DNA from: Bacteroidota bacterium | GTDB taxonomy: Bacteria; Bacteroidota; Bacteroidia; NS11-12g; UBA955 | Length of the DNA stretch: 64,000 bases | Assembly (NCBI GenBank): GCA_027488835.1 | Contig: JAIYAW010000007.1 | Coordinates: 186,001 to 250,000, forward strand | Reading direction: 5' to 3' | Part shown: positions 45,148 to 55,890 of the stretch, piece after piece | How positions within the stretch are numbered: position 1 is the first letter of the stretch | Layout: every line of letters starts with the position of its first letter | Translations under genes and position numbers: made by a program | Notes under the pieces: model-generated | Told to the model about the DNA's origin: nothing | The model's input: only the letters and a program-made list of their open reading frames with translations | The model's database searches: none

Positions 45148-45201
45148 GAAAAGTTTATTGATTCATTAAAAAAAGCAGATATTGCAACTTCAATCTAGAC
45201 T

Positions 45202-46998
45202 ATGAAATTTTGTTTTTTACTCGTATTCACAGCTGTTTTTAATATACAATCACAAGCCCAAATCATTCCGAAACCCGTTTCTGAAATTACTTCTGAAGAA
45301 ACCTTTGTTCTTCCGAAAAAAAGCAATGTTTTATTAAGTCAGGAGCTTTTAAACATTCAACCACTCATTGAATTGCTTAGCGAAGTGTTTCCAAGTAAAC
45401 TTTCATTTCAGGCCATAGAAACAATTTCGAACAAAAACAATAACGAAGCTTACATTGAACTTTTAAAAACTACATTCCATAAAAACTCAACAAATATTGA
45501 TGATGAAGCAATTCAAAAAGAAGCATACTCCATCAAAATCCTTCAAAATAAAATAAGCATTGAATATGCCGATTACCCCGGATTGATTCATGCCCTAATG
45601 TCGTTCTCGCAAATCAATTCTTCCAAAACCCTATTCGGAAAACACAAATACAAATGCACCGCCATCAATGATTACCCGCGTTTCCAATACCGTGGCATGC
45701 ACCTCGATGTTTGCCGCCATTTCTTCCCTGCGTCCTTCATAAAAAAATACATCAAAATGTTGGCGTTTTATAAATACAATACCTTTCATTGGCACCTCAC
45801 CGAAGACCAAGGGTGGCGCATTGAAATTAAAAAATACCCAAAACTTACCCAAGTAGGTGCTTTTAGAAATGGTTCACAAACAGGACCTTGGGAAGCAAAA
45901 ACCTTTGATACTGGAAACTACGGTGGATTTTATACCCAAAACGAAGTAAAAGAAATTGTGGCTTACGCAAAAAATTTGGGCATTAAGGTGATTCCAGAAA
46001 TAGAAATGCCTGGACACTCCTTGGCCGCTCTTTCTGCCTACCCTCAGTTTAGTTGCAATGGAGGGACATTATTAAGCACACTCAGAGCGAACGCTTTAAA
46101 GGAAGGCAAACCTCTTACAATTGATGCCTCTAAGGTATTTGTCAACCGCAAAGGAGACTCTGTTATCAATTACAACGTTGCAACAGGTTGGGGCGTTTTT
46201 GACGACGTTTATTGCGCTGGAAACGACAATACCTTCCAATTTATCCAAGACGTTCTCGATGAGGTAATTGCACTTTTTCCAGACGCCCCTTATATCCATA
46301 TTGGTGGAGACGAGTGTCCAAAAACACGTTGGAAAACCTGCGATTTATGTCAAGATAGATTGAAAGCTTTGGGATTAAAAGACGAACACGAATTGCAAAG
46401 CTATTTCATTCAACGTATCGAAAAATATATCAATAGCAAAGGGAAATATATAGTTGGTTGGGACGAAATTCTTGAGGGTGGATTGGCACCCAATGCCATT
46501 GTCATGAGTTGGAGAGGAAATGCCGGCGGAATTGCTGCTGCCAACCAAAATCACAACGCCATTATGACTCCCGGAAGACCTTGTTATTTTGACCATTATC
46601 AAGGAAACTACAAAACTGAACCCATTGCCATTGGCGGATTCAACCCACTCGATACAACTTACTACTACAACCCCATTCCTGCGGATTTAGATGCTTCAAA
46701 ACACAATTATATTTTGGGATCACAGGCCAATGTTTGGACCGAATACATGCCAAATGAAAAACAGGTGGAATACATGACATTGCCAAGGGCAACGGCATTG
46801 GCCGAAGTATTGTGGTCGCCACAGTTCAATTTTCCTGCACCTCCCATTTCAGAAAAAGAAAATGGAGAACAAAAGTTCAAAATATATCAGGGAATTCGAT
46901 ATGGACAGTTTTTAGACTATTTGAATCGTGTAAAATCACACGAACGCCTTTGGAAGAAATGGAAATGGAATTACCGACCTGTCGATTACAAAAAATAA
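45202..46998 (+). CDS. GH20 beta-N-acetylhexosaminidase
   Basis: 598 residues; signal peptide ending SQAQ. An N-terminal GH20b-like domain (about 25-140) precedes the catalytic barrel: YRGMHLDVCRHFFPASFIKKYIKMLAFYKYNTFHWHLTEDQGWRIEIKKYP, and the catalytic pair D370-E371 in IHIGGDECPKTRW. Trp and Tyr in GWDEILEGG and VWTEYMP line the pocket. It removes terminal GlcNAc or GalNAc by substrate-assisted catalysis, probably in the periplasm. Faces the GH2 and GH92 genes tail to tail, with four bases between stops. Confidence 0.95.
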   Translation: MKFCFLLVFTAVFNIQSQAQIIPKPVSEITSEETFVLPKKSNVLLSQELLNIQPLIELLSEVFPSKLSFQAIETISNKNNNEAYIELLKTTFHKNSTNIDDEAIQKEAYSIKILQNKISIEYADYPGLIHALMSFSQINSSKTLFGKHKYKCTAINDYPRFQYRGMHLDVCRHFFPASFIKKYIKMLAFYKYNTFHWHLTEDQGWRIEIKKYPKLTQVGAFRNGSQTGPWEAKTFDTGNYGGFYTQNEVKEIVAYAKNLGIKVIPEIEMPGHSLAALSAYPQFSCNGGTLLSTLRANALKEGKPLTIDASKVFVNRKGDSVINYNVATGWGVFDDVYCAGNDNTFQFIQDVLDEVIALFPDAPYIHIGGDECPKTRWKTCDLCQDRLKALGLKDEHELQSYFIQRIEKYINSKGKYIVGWDEILEGGLAPNAIVMSWRGNAGGIAAANQNHNAIMTPGRPCYFDHYQGNYKTEPIAIGGFNPLDTTYYYNPIPADLDASKHNYILGSQANVWTEYMPNEKQVEYMTLPRATALAEVLWSPQFNFPAPPISEKENGEQKFKIYQGIRYGQFLDYLNRVKSHERLWKKWKWNYRPVDYKK

Positions 46999-47002
46999 CG
47001 GA

Positions 47003-49741
47003 TTAAATTTCATCAACCACTTGGCCGCTTGCGTTGATTAATTGAACGTGAACAGTATTTCCTGGAAGCAATACAGCGGAATTAACATTTACTGTAAACT
47101 CAGAAAAACCATCGATAACAATAGGTTTTTGCATCTGATATACCGTTGTTTTTTTGGGGGACATAACGTAAACCTTGGCCCTATATTTTTGCGGTTTCAA
47201 AGAAATTGATTGCGCCGAAACCCGAATGGAAGTATCGGTACAGCGAGCAAAAACCACTGTTGGTTTCAACGAATATTTCAACTGCTCAAAAGCAGGTTTG
47301 TTATTCATATCTTTATTCACCACACTCCACGACACCACCCTATCAACATCGTTCCATTGCCATAACAAACATCCTCCAAAATCAGCCGACGAAGTTCGAT
47401 ATGCCCGAATTGCCCTATCCAAAAACAAAGCTTGCGTTCTGCCTGAAATAGAACTCTTTGTGCTATTCAATACCGTCATTTTTAATGGAGGAAATACGCG
47501 GTATTTGTTTCGGTTATTTATCTCTGTTTTCACATAGCGATTCAACAACGACAATCCTTTGTAACTTCTAAATTCAAGATTGTTATATTTCATAGAATCT
47601 ACGGATTCTTTATAACCTCGCGGCAATGAAGGGAATCCAAATTCACTCACAAAAGGTGCGTTTACAGAATCCACATGGTTGAAGTTTCTTTCACCATGCC
47701 AAATTCCCCAATCGTGGTTGTCGCCTATTTTCATTTGCTTTAAATTGCCCCAGTTTCCAATGGGCGAACTCGGAAGGTAGAAAATATTAGTATCAATGTT
47801 TTGCAGTTTTCGCGGAATAAAGGTATCAAATAAATGTTTGTAGCCATTCCATTGTTCAACGGAATCTAAACCGTGAATGTTGTATTTCTGTTGCCACCCC
47901 CAATTTTTCAAGGCCACTTCAATTTCATTATTGCCACAAATCAGGGCCAAACTCGGATGGGCTTTCATCCATGTAACGGTATGATTGATTTCGTTTCCAA
48001 CGGACTCAACCCATTCTTTGTTGTTGGGATTAGTAGTTCCAGAAAACATCAAATCTTGCCAAACCAAGATTCCTAACTTATCGCATTCTTGGTATACTTC
48101 TTCGGGCGGATAATTCCCTCCACCCCAAAAACGAACCATATTCATGCCCAGTTTGAACATTGCCCGAAATTGATTATCTTTAGGTTTCACGTATTTCACC
48201 TTCGGATTGCTAAGCACATAGAAATTGCCATAAAATGAATATTCAAATGGTTTGTTGCTACTGAGATAATAAGGGGTAATACCATGGTATTTATAAGCCA
48301 AAGAAGGATGATCTCCTTCTACCCATTGATTTAATTTTTCACGATTCCAAACCACATTGCTACCCAAAGCCAATATTTTCTTCTTATTTACTACAAACTG
48401 AAATTTGCCTTTTTGTGTATCCACTTCAATTGTCCTTATTCCCGAATATGTATAAAATGGCGCGTTTAAAAACATTGAATTTCCAATTGAATAATTTCCA
48501 TAATATCCGCCCTGATAAGAAGTACGTTTGGTGTATTGAACACCAAATCGATATCTACTTGGGAGTTCATCTTTGGGATAAAATTGCTTAAAATATCCGT
48601 TGGGATACCATAATTTAGGTTTGATAATTCTGAACTTAGTTGTAATTACAACATGGCTGGCGGAATCATACCTTAGTCCCTCAATATCATTCTCAATTAA
48701 GTCAAAAGTTGAATCATCCATTCGCTCCCAATCATCTGGATTTTGAATAACGGTTAATGCTTTTTTTCCTTTCTTTTGAGGGACAGAAATATATTTTTGA
48801 GAATAATTTCGTTCTACCACATAATCAAAAGAAGGGTTCCAATAATAGTGATCATTTGCTTTACAATTTGTAAAATCAGCATCATATTCAGATTGAAAGG
48901 TTACATATGCCTCAACAGGATTTCCCTTAGTATCATAAATAATAGAATCAGTAGTTACTTGAGAATTGGTTGGAATTAAATCGTTCCATCCAATTACTTC
49001 AATGCCACCTCCTAATCCAAAACGGATATTGGGTTTGGCAAAGTCCCATCCAAAATCCATAATCGGACGTCGGAAGTAGGGTGATATTTTCACACGGCCA
49101 TCGTATTCAACGTTTTCAAATCCCCCATAATACAATTGCTCAATTGAATCTGCCGTATTTTCATTATCAGCCGTAAACTTGGCATGTTCTAACTTTTGTA
49201 AGGTTAACCCTTGGGTCATTTGAGAAATAAATCCCATAAACAAGGTGTCTGTCCCATCTCGTTTCAAATAGGGTGTAATATCAATGAGTTGATCTATAAA
49301 TGTTTGCCCAAAGGTAGGATTTACAATATTCAACTTATGTTCGTTGACATACACTTCCAATTCGGCACATTCCAATCTATTTAATCTCAGCTTGTAATGG
49401 GTATTGAGTCCATTTGAAACAGTAATTGAATCAAACAATGGTGCTTTTAACATCCAAGTACTCCAAGGAATTGTCCATGGTTTGAATTGAAGTTTTGCTT
49501 CTATTTTGGCCCAATCGGCAAAATTCGAAAGCAATGAGGTTTCTTTTACAGCTGTCCATTTTCCCTCCAACCCTTTGGGCATGAATTTTCGAATGGCAGT
49601 ATGGTTGCTCAACTTATCGGTTGAGCGCATAATTTGCCAATGATTTACTTGCTGCGGATAAATTTGTGCATCAACTTCATTTGCAAAAAGTAAACAACAC
49701 AGGGTTAAAAACCATTCAAATTTCACCCCGTATCTATTCAT
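47003..49741 (-). CDS. GH2 beta-mannosidase-like glycosidase
   Basis: 912 residues from the ATG at 49741 (a TTG nine bases upstream is in frame). Signal peptide ending EVDAQ. N-terminal sugar-binding beta-sandwich, Ig-like domain, then the barrel: MVRFWGGGNYPPEEVYQECDKLGILVWQDLMF, the acid/base E606 in CGNNEIEVALKNWGW, and the nucleophile E700 in FVSEFGFPSLP. The order and motifs are those of GH2 beta-mannosidases, which cut the Man-beta-GlcNAc bond of the N-glycan core. Next to the GH92 gene upstream (20 bases apart), so one operon. No lipobox. Confidence 0.92.
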   Translation of the reverse strand: MNRYGVKFEWFLTLCCLLFANEVDAQIYPQQVNHWQIMRSTDKLSNHTAIRKFMPKGLEGKWTAVKETSLLSNFADWAKIEAKLQFKPWTIPWSTWMLKAPLFDSITVSNGLNTHYKLRLNRLECAELEVYVNEHKLNIVNPTFGQTFIDQLIDITPYLKRDGTDTLFMGFISQMTQGLTLQKLEHAKFTADNENTADSIEQLYYGGFENVEYDGRVKISPYFRRPIMDFGWDFAKPNIRFGLGGGIEVIGWNDLIPTNSQVTTDSIIYDTKGNPVEAYVTFQSEYDADFTNCKANDHYYWNPSFDYVVERNYSQKYISVPQKKGKKALTVIQNPDDWERMDDSTFDLIENDIEGLRYDSASHVVITTKFRIIKPKLWYPNGYFKQFYPKDELPSRYRFGVQYTKRTSYQGGYYGNYSIGNSMFLNAPFYTYSGIRTIEVDTQKGKFQFVVNKKKILALGSNVVWNREKLNQWVEGDHPSLAYKYHGITPYYLSSNKPFEYSFYGNFYVLSNPKVKYVKPKDNQFRAMFKLGMNMVRFWGGGNYPPEEVYQECDKLGILVWQDLMFSGTTNPNNKEWVESVGNEINHTVTWMKAHPSLALICGNNEIEVALKNWGWQQKYNIHGLDSVEQWNGYKHLFDTFIPRKLQNIDTNIFYLPSSPIGNWGNLKQMKIGDNHDWGIWHGERNFNHVDSVNAPFVSEFGFPSLPRGYKESVDSMKYNNLEFRSYKGLSLLNRYVKTEINNRNKYRVFPPLKMTVLNSTKSSISGRTQALFLDRAIRAYRTSSADFGGCLLWQWNDVDRVVSWSVVNKDMNNKPAFEQLKYSLKPTVVFARCTDTSIRVSAQSISLKPQKYRAKVYVMSPKKTTVYQMQKPIVIDGFSEFTVNVNSAVLLPGNTVHVQLINASGQVVDEI

Positions 49742-49760
49742 ATATTTCAATTCAAATCAA

Positions 49761-52700
49761 TTAATCTTTCAAGGGAATTTCAATCGGAGGATTGATCAAA
49801 ATTTCATCAATAAAAATAAAGGCAGTTCCCCCATACGGATAACCCAAATGCCAAGTGGGCAATTTGCCATAATTGGTAGCTTTCACCTTTACATATCTTG
49901 CCGTTATCTTTGGAATCAGCGTTGCAAACGGAAGCGCTACCGTTTGTTCCATGGTATCTGCAATTGGCGAAATTATTTTGGCAACAGATTCGAATTTATG
50001 TCCATCATTGGAAACAAAAAACGCTACATCCTTTGGAAATAAGATCCAAGCTCTAGAATCTTGCAAAAATCTAGCACCAATTGACGTGAGTTCGGTTGAT
50101 TTCCCCAAATCAATGACCGCTTCAAAATCTTGATCCTGGTAACCTTGCCAATCTCCTGCTCTCCATTCTGTAGCGCCTAAAATGCCATTGACCAATGCCT
50201 CGACTCCACCACCAGAATATTGTTTGTTGTAATTGCCAGCAATTGAAACAACTTTGTAACTATTGGGTTTACGCACAAAATATGCCGCGGTAAATTCCTG
50301 AGGTTTGTCGCCAACCCTATCATAAGATCCAGCCCAGATAATTGAATTATCGTTAATTTCTAATTTGAAAGTATCTAAGGTAGTTGCAAATGATTCTACT
50401 TTGTTGCTAACTAAGTTCTTAACATTAATTTCAGTAAATACTCGAGAGGAAATAATTTTATGATAATCCGGATTTGCAACAACAAGAATTTGTTGTTTTT
50501 CATTTTCAAACATGCGGTTACCAATGATTGTTGGCAGCGGCAACACCCTTTGGGTCCTTAACGCTTGGGTATGCTTTTGGGCATCGGTAAAATCCAATTG
50601 GAAATAATTATTGGTAATTTTGACCTTAACCCGATTTGGCAAATAAGTAAAACGTATAAAAGGATAATCCAATAGTTCACTGTGCTTTAAACGGTTTTTA
50701 TACTCGCCTTTTTCAGCACCGTTGTTGATATCAGAAACCAAAAATCTACCTTCGGTAGATCCGTTATAATCCGCAATTTTACCCCCCATATAATCTGGTA
50801 AATTGTCGCGCGTAATTTTCAACACATGGTTGTCTTCAAAATGGATTTCAACAGTTGGAAAGAAAGGCATACCCAAAGAATATTCGTTAGACCCTGGTGC
50901 AACTTGATAAATCCCCATTGCCGACATTACAGCCCAAGCGCTCATTTGACCACAATCTTCATTTCCAATTAAACCATCGGGTTTGGTGGTATAAAATTCA
51001 TTCCAAATTTTCTCTAAAATGGCCTGTGTTTTTTCTGGCTTATTGCAATAATTATACAAATACGCCATGTGGTGGCTGGGTTCATTTCCGTGGGCATATT
51101 GACCAATCAAACCTGAAATATCAGATTGTTCACGGCCCGTAGTTTTGCTCGATGTATGAAACAAACTATCTAAATGCTGTTCCAATTTCGATTCTCCCCC
51201 AAGGATATTGATGAAAGATTTTATATCATGAGGGACATAAAAACTATACTGCCAAGAATTTGCTTCAGTAAAGTGATTGTTTACTTCGCGGGGATCAAAA
51301 TGCGTTATCCACTCTCCATTTGTTCTTGGACGCATGAAATGGGTTTCAGGATCCAACATATTTTTCCAACGCTCACTTCTTCTCAAATATATTTGAGCCA
51401 ATGAATCTTTCTTTTCTTTGAACAACACCCTAGAAATGCACCAATCATCGTAGGCATTTTCAAGTGTTTTAGAAACAGATTCAGCATCGTTTTTTACATC
51501 AATATATCCCAATTTTATTTTTGGGAGTGTTAAAGGATTTGATATTGAGGGATTTGCGTAGGTGTATTTCTCTTCCTTGCGGTCTGAACTATGTCGCATG
51601 GCTTCAATTGCCAACGGAATATCAATACCCGGAATCCCCTTCATGATTGCATCGGCAATAACCGACACACTATGAAAACCTATCATGCAATCGGTTTCGC
51701 AAGAACCCAATTCCCAAACTGGCAATCGTCCCCCCTGCTTATATTGCATCAAAAATGAGTTGATAAAATCTGCAGTGCGTTTTTTATCAATGATGGACAT
51801 CAAAGGATGCAAGGCACGGTATGTGTCCCACAATGAAAAAACAGAATATACATTGGCATTGGAATAGTGAATTTTTTGATCTCTGCCTCGGTATTGATAA
51901 TCCACATCCGATGATAAACTTGGATGAATCATGCAATGATACAAGGCAGAATAAAACTTCACCAAATCGTCATTTTTTACTTCATTGTTTTTACGAGGGA
52001 TGTTGATTTTATTCAATTCTGCATTCCAAGCAGCATTTGCATCGGCAACAACTTCTTGAAACCAGTGATTATAAAAATTACTACGCGCCATCGCTTCTAG
52101 ATTGGCACTTGTAGCGTTCACTTTCTTTTCATACGCTGAAAGTGAATGTCCCTCAGCATCCATTTTTCGCAAATAATAATCGATTTCTGTTTGGCTATTT
52201 CTTTGGGCCCCATCTTGCGAAGTAAATGAAATACCTACATTGCAAAATATTTCATTGGTTTTAACTTTGTCTTGCTTGTTGTAACCAAGCGTTTGACCGA
52301 AGTATAAAATGGCAATTGACTTTTTTTGATTGTACCGAACCGACAAAACTGGCAATGAAAAGTTCGCGGTGAAGTACACCCATTGATTGTTTGCCCAAGC
52401 CTTGCTTTGTCTGAATCCTTTTACTTTTGGTGACCCAATATTCACAACCAAGTTATGAGACAAAAGTTGATCGCGGTGCTCCAAATCAATCACCACAAAC
52501 ATGCTATCGTTGTTGTTTTGAAAAGTATATTTATGATATCCTACTCTGTTGGTGGCAGTTAACTCAACTGCAATTTGAGGTTGGGTAAGCATCACCCTGT
52601 AATAACCAGGTTTTGATTCTTCAGAAACATGATTAAAAAGTGACCTATATTTTTTAGGATCTGTACTCGAATAACCCGACATAGGCTGAAAAAGCACATC

Positions 52701-53108
52701 GCCAAAATCAGAAACACCAGTACCGCTTAAATGGGTATGAGAAAACCCGTAGATATGGGTATCGTTGTAGTAATATCCTCCGCAACCATCCCAAGAAGCA
52801 TCTGTTCGGGTGTCGGGACTTAGTTGCACCATACCAAATGGCATTACAGCTCCTGGAAAAGTATGTCCATGTCCTCCCGTTCCAATAAATGGATTTACAT
52901 ATTGTGTAAGATTTTCAATTTTGTAATTGCGGTCGTTATTGGGTGGCAAATCATCAATACCCTTGATAACTCGATCAACTTCGGTTTTTCCATAGGTTGA
53001 TTTTTGCTGAGCGGGTTTCTTTTTATTTTGAGCTATTAAATTGCTATTTACTCCAAACAGAATATACGAAAAAAGCAGGACAAATCCAAATTTACAATGG
53101 TAACGCAT
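49761..53108 (-). CDS. GH92 alpha-1,2-mannosidase with C-terminal F5/8 type C domain
   Basis: 1115 residues; signal peptide ending NLIAQ. GH92 blocks: VNPFIGTGGHGHTFPGAVMPFGMVQLSPD (about 70-100), WDTYRALHPL, and GNEDCGQMSAWAVMSAMGIYQVAPGSNEY (about 715-745), which holds the Glu that acts as acid and calcium-binding residues. The final ~150 residues are a discoidin-like carbohydrate-binding domain (WQGYQDQDFEAVIDLGKSTELTSIGARFLQD). It trims alpha-mannose from N-glycans in a calcium-dependent inverting reaction. Longer than the usual ~750 residues because of the extra domain. Followed by the GH2 gene. Confidence 0.94.
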   Translation of the reverse strand: MRYHCKFGFVLLFSYILFGVNSNLIAQNKKKPAQQKSTYGKTEVDRVIKGIDDLPPNNDRNYKIENLTQYVNPFIGTGGHGHTFPGAVMPFGMVQLSPDTRTDASWDGCGGYYYNDTHIYGFSHTHLSGTGVSDFGDVLFQPMSGYSSTDPKKYRSLFNHVSEESKPGYYRVMLTQPQIAVELTATNRVGYHKYTFQNNNDSMFVVIDLEHRDQLLSHNLVVNIGSPKVKGFRQSKAWANNQWVYFTANFSLPVLSVRYNQKKSIAILYFGQTLGYNKQDKVKTNEIFCNVGISFTSQDGAQRNSQTEIDYYLRKMDAEGHSLSAYEKKVNATSANLEAMARSNFYNHWFQEVVADANAAWNAELNKINIPRKNNEVKNDDLVKFYSALYHCMIHPSLSSDVDYQYRGRDQKIHYSNANVYSVFSLWDTYRALHPLMSIIDKKRTADFINSFLMQYKQGGRLPVWELGSCETDCMIGFHSVSVIADAIMKGIPGIDIPLAIEAMRHSSDRKEEKYTYANPSISNPLTLPKIKLGYIDVKNDAESVSKTLENAYDDWCISRVLFKEKKDSLAQIYLRRSERWKNMLDPETHFMRPRTNGEWITHFDPREVNNHFTEANSWQYSFYVPHDIKSFINILGGESKLEQHLDSLFHTSSKTTGREQSDISGLIGQYAHGNEPSHHMAYLYNYCNKPEKTQAILEKIWNEFYTTKPDGLIGNEDCGQMSAWAVMSAMGIYQVAPGSNEYSLGMPFFPTVEIHFEDNHVLKITRDNLPDYMGGKIADYNGSTEGRFLVSDINNGAEKGEYKNRLKHSELLDYPFIRFTYLPNRVKVKITNNYFQLDFTDAQKHTQALRTQRVLPLPTIIGNRMFENEKQQILVVANPDYHKIISSRVFTEINVKNLVSNKVESFATTLDTFKLEINDNSIIWAGSYDRVGDKPQEFTAAYFVRKPNSYKVVSIAGNYNKQYSGGGVEALVNGILGATEWRAGDWQGYQDQDFEAVIDLGKSTELTSIGARFLQDSRAWILFPKDVAFFVSNDGHKFESVAKIISPIADTMEQTVALPFATLIPKITARYVKVKATNYGKLPTWHLGYPYGGTAFIFIDEILINPPIEIPLKD

Positions 53109-53130
53109 GTTATAATATCACGAAGATAAC

Positions 53131-53162
53131 AAAAAAAGAGGCAAGTAAACTTGCCTCTTTTG
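53131..53162 (-). terminator. Intrinsic terminator of the OmpA-like gene
   Basis: GAGGCAAG-TTTA-CTTGCCTC followed by TTTTTTT on the minus strand, about 22 bases past the stop at 53184. It separates this gene from the GH92/GH2 operon, whose start is 23 bases further on. Confidence 0.88.
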
Positions 53163-53183
53163 GTATAAAATTTCTATGAAAAA

Positions 53184-53831
53184 TTAATTACAATTGATAC
53201 TCACCATTACGCGGCGGTCAATGTCATTCACTTTTGAAAAAGCAGGTTGTTCAGTAACAATGGCAATCGCACCTTTATATCCCAATACATTCACAATGAA
53301 GTTCTTCACCGCATTGGCTCTATCGGCGCGTAATTTAGCATTTCCTTGCTTGCTACCAGATTTGTCGGCAGATGCAAATACAGAAACATTAAAATTAAAG
53401 TGGGTTGCTCCTTGGTCTAATGAAGATTTCCAACGATACAATTCTTGCATTCCCGTAGCGCTCAATTTCGCTGATCCAATTTCAAAGAAGACAACTGAAT
53501 TATTTGATCTTTCGAATTCCATTTTAGACTCTTTTTCAAGGGCTTCCACTTCATCGAGCTGCTTTTCTAATTTGGCAACCATTTCTTTGGCTTTAGAATT
53601 ATCTGCATCAATGGCTCTGATTTTTTCAGAATGCTCAGCAACCAATTTGTCTAAGTTTGCGTTATCGTCAATAGGAGCAGCATTTTTCTTGATTAATTCA
53701 GTAGTTTGATTCGCAACAAAACCCGACAATGGCGCTTTGTAATACGCTTCTTGTGTTTTAATACCGCAACTTGTTAATAATAAAGCACCTGCTAAAATTG
53801 GTGCAACGATTAAGGAAAACTTACTTTTCAT
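53184..53831 (-). CDS. OmpA-like lipoprotein
   Basis: 215 residues. Lipobox LTSC with Cys near 22. Residues ~45-105 are a coiled coil (EHSEKIRAIDADNSKAKEMVAKLEKQLDEVEALEKE). The C-terminal ~105 residues follow the OmpA/MotB peptidoglycan-binding pattern: VVFFEIGSAKLSATGMQELYRW, then KLRADRANAVKNFIVN and NDIDRRVMVSI. The key Asp/Arg pair that binds diaminopimelate is present in ADKSG and ADRA. It probably ties the outer membrane to the wall. A TAAATTTG box lies at 53854-53861 on the minus strand. Confidence 0.85.
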   Translation of the reverse strand: MKSKFSLIVAPILAGALLLTSCGIKTQEAYYKAPLSGFVANQTTELIKKNAAPIDDNANLDKLVAEHSEKIRAIDADNSKAKEMVAKLEKQLDEVEALEKESKMEFERSNNSVVFFEIGSAKLSATGMQELYRWKSSLDQGATHFNFNVSVFASADKSGSKQGNAKLRADRANAVKNFIVNVLGYKGAIAIVTEQPAFSKVNDIDRRVMVSINCN

Positions 53832-53928
53832 GTTTTGTTCTATATATTGTGTGCAAATTTAACGCCGATTTATGATGCTTTATTGAAAGCATTCGACGAA
53901 ATACCAACAATGTCCAATGAATTACACA

Positions 53929-54948
53929 TTAAGTGTGCTTCACTCCATTTTTCATATCCAATGCCACGTCTATAATCATGTCTTCTTGACCCCCAACCAT
54001 CTTTCGATTTCCAAGTTCTTCAAGAATACTTCTCGTATCAATGCCATATTTATTTCCTGCTTTTTCGGCATGTAATAAGAAACTCGAATAAACACCAGCG
54101 TACCCTAACGACAATGTTTCACGATCAACCCTAACCGGTCTAACTTGTAATGGTCTAATTAAAGCATCTGCTGCGTCCATCAATGCATATAAGTCGCAAT
54201 TATGTCCTGTTTCGCCCATTCTGTTTAACACCGCTATTAAAACTTCTAAAGGCGCATTACCAGCACCCGCGCCCATTCCTGCCAAAGATGCATCTAACCT
54301 GGTTGCTCCATGTTGCATGGCAACTATGGTATTTGCAATACCCAAACTTAAATTGTGATGGCAATGAATGCCAATTTCGGTTTCAGGCATTAATATTTCT
54401 TTGAAAGCTTGTATTCTTTCAACCACTCCGTCCATCAACAAAGCACCAGCAGAATCAGTTACATACACACAATCGGCGCCATAGCTTTCCATCAATTTTG
54501 CTTGTTCAGCCAATTTTTTAGGTTCGTTCATGTGCGACATCATTAAAAAGCCACCCACATCCATTCCCAATTTCTTAGCGGCTTCTATATGCTGCGCTGC
54601 AATATCTGCCTCTGTGCAATGCGTTGCAATGCGAACTGATTGCACTCCAATTTCACGGGCCCTTTTCAAATCGTCAATGGTTCCAATTCCGGGCAACAAC
54701 AATGTAGTTAATTTGGCGTGCTTCAAAGAAGAAGCCACAGTTTCGAGCCACTCCCAATCGGTATGTGCGCCAAAACCATAGTTAAAGCTACCACCAGCCA
54801 ATCCATCTCCATGGGCAACTTCAATGGCATCAACCTTTGCCTCATCCAAAGCCAAGGCAATGCGCAACATATCATCCTTGCTATATTGATGCTTAATTGC
54901 ATGTTGACCATCTCTTAAGGTCACATCTTGAATATATAACTTTCTCAT
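53929..54948 (-). CDS. mhpE: 4-hydroxy-2-oxovalerate aldolase
   Basis: 339 residues. 4-hydroxy-2-oxovalerate to pyruvate + acetaldehyde. The barrel opens with [15 protein letters not shown] (catalytic Arg and metal Asp), and [20 protein letters not shown] provides the two metal-binding His; the C-terminal communication domain binds the dehydrogenase partner that takes acetaldehyde through a tunnel. The gene overlaps the dehydrogenase gene by four bases (ATGA). Last gene of the three-gene operon. Confidence 0.96.
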   Translation of the reverse strand: MRKLYIQDVTLRDGQHAIKHQYSKDDMLRIALALDEAKVDAIEVAHGDGLAGGSFNYGFGAHTDWEWLETVASSLKHAKLTTLLLPGIGTIDDLKRAREIGVQSVRIATHCTEADIAAQHIEAAKKLGMDVGGFLMMSHMNEPKKLAEQAKLMESYGADCVYVTDSAGALLMDGVVERIQAFKEILMPETEIGIHCHHNLSLGIANTIVAMQHGATRLDASLAGMGAGAGNAPLEVLIAVLNRMGETGHNCDLYALMDAADALIRPLQVRPVRVDRETLSLGYAGVYSSFLLHAEKAGNKYGIDTRSILEELGNRKMVGGQEDMIIDVALDMKNGVKHT

Positions 54949-55889
54949 ATCGATGAACTTTGAATCATAGTTTCAGCCATTCTTTCTGCAGTGGCCAATG
55001 CTGCACTTGTCATAATATCTAAATTCCCAGCGTATTCTGGCAAATAATGCCCTGCACCTCGCACTTGAAGCAATACCATGGTTTTTAGGCCATGAACTTG
55101 ACCCAGTCCCTCAATAAAAACAGGATTTTCAGGCGAAATTTCCTCAAATTGAACTTCTTGGTGCAATTGATAACCAGGTACATATTTTTGAACTTCAGCA
55201 ACCATGAGGTTGATACTTTCAACAATGGCTTGTTTGTCGGCCATTTCACTCAATGTAAAAACGGTATCACGCATTACCAATGGCGGTTCCGCAGGATTCA
55301 ATACAATAATGGCCTTCCCTTTTGTAGCTCCACCCACTTTTTCAATGGCGTGAGAAGTTGTTTCTGTAAACTCATCAATGTTAGCGCGGGTTCCAGGACC
55401 GGCAGACTTTGAAGCAATTGAGGCTACTATTTCGCCATAATGCACTTTTGCCACCCTAGAAACCGCAGCAATCATCGGAATGGTTGCTTGGCCACCGCAA
55501 GTCACCATATTTACGTTTGGAACATCTTGCAGTTCATTGAAATTTACCGGCGGAACCAAAAAAGGACCAATTGCCGCAGGCGTTAAGTCAATTACTTTTT
55601 TACCCGGAAACTTGCTAATTTTTTCATAGTTTGAAATATGTGCCTTTGCCGATGTGGCATCGAAAATAAAATCGATTTCATCCCAATTTGGCATGGCCAA
55701 AAGTCCATCAATACCTTCAGAAGTAATGGCAACGCCCATTCTTTCAGCTCTTGCCAAACCATCCGAAGCAGGATCAATACCCACAAAAGCACCCATTTCT
55801 AAATGCTTTGAAGTGCGTAAAATTTTTATCATTAAATCGGTTCCAATGTTACCAGAACCAATAATTGCAGCTTTGAATTTTTTCGTCAT
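54945..55889 (-). CDS. mhpF: Acetaldehyde dehydrogenase (acylating)
   Basis: 314 residues from the ATG at 55889; a TTG at 55898 is in frame but inside the previous gene. Acetaldehyde + CoA + NAD to acetyl-CoA. Rossmann loop [16 protein letters not shown] near the start; catalytic Cys in [13 protein letters not shown] (near 130); [19 protein letters not shown] typical of the MhpF/DmpF family. It pairs with the aldolase (MhpE) in a channelling complex. Start two bases after the hydratase stop. Confidence 0.96.
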   Translation of the reverse strand: MTKKFKAAIIGSGNIGTDLMIKILRTSKHLEMGAFVGIDPASDGLARAERMGVAITSEGIDGLLAMPNWDEIDFIFDATSAKAHISNYEKISKFPGKKVIDLTPAAIGPFLVPPVNFNELQDVPNVNMVTCGGQATIPMIAAVSRVAKVHYGEIVASIASKSAGPGTRANIDEFTETTSHAIEKVGGATKGKAIIVLNPAEPPLVMRDTVFTLSEMADKQAIVESINLMVAEVQKYVPGYQLHQEVQFEEISPENPVFIEGLGQVHGLKTMVLLQVRGAGHYLPEYAGNLDIMTSAALATAERMAETMIQSSSI

Positions 55890-55890
55890 T

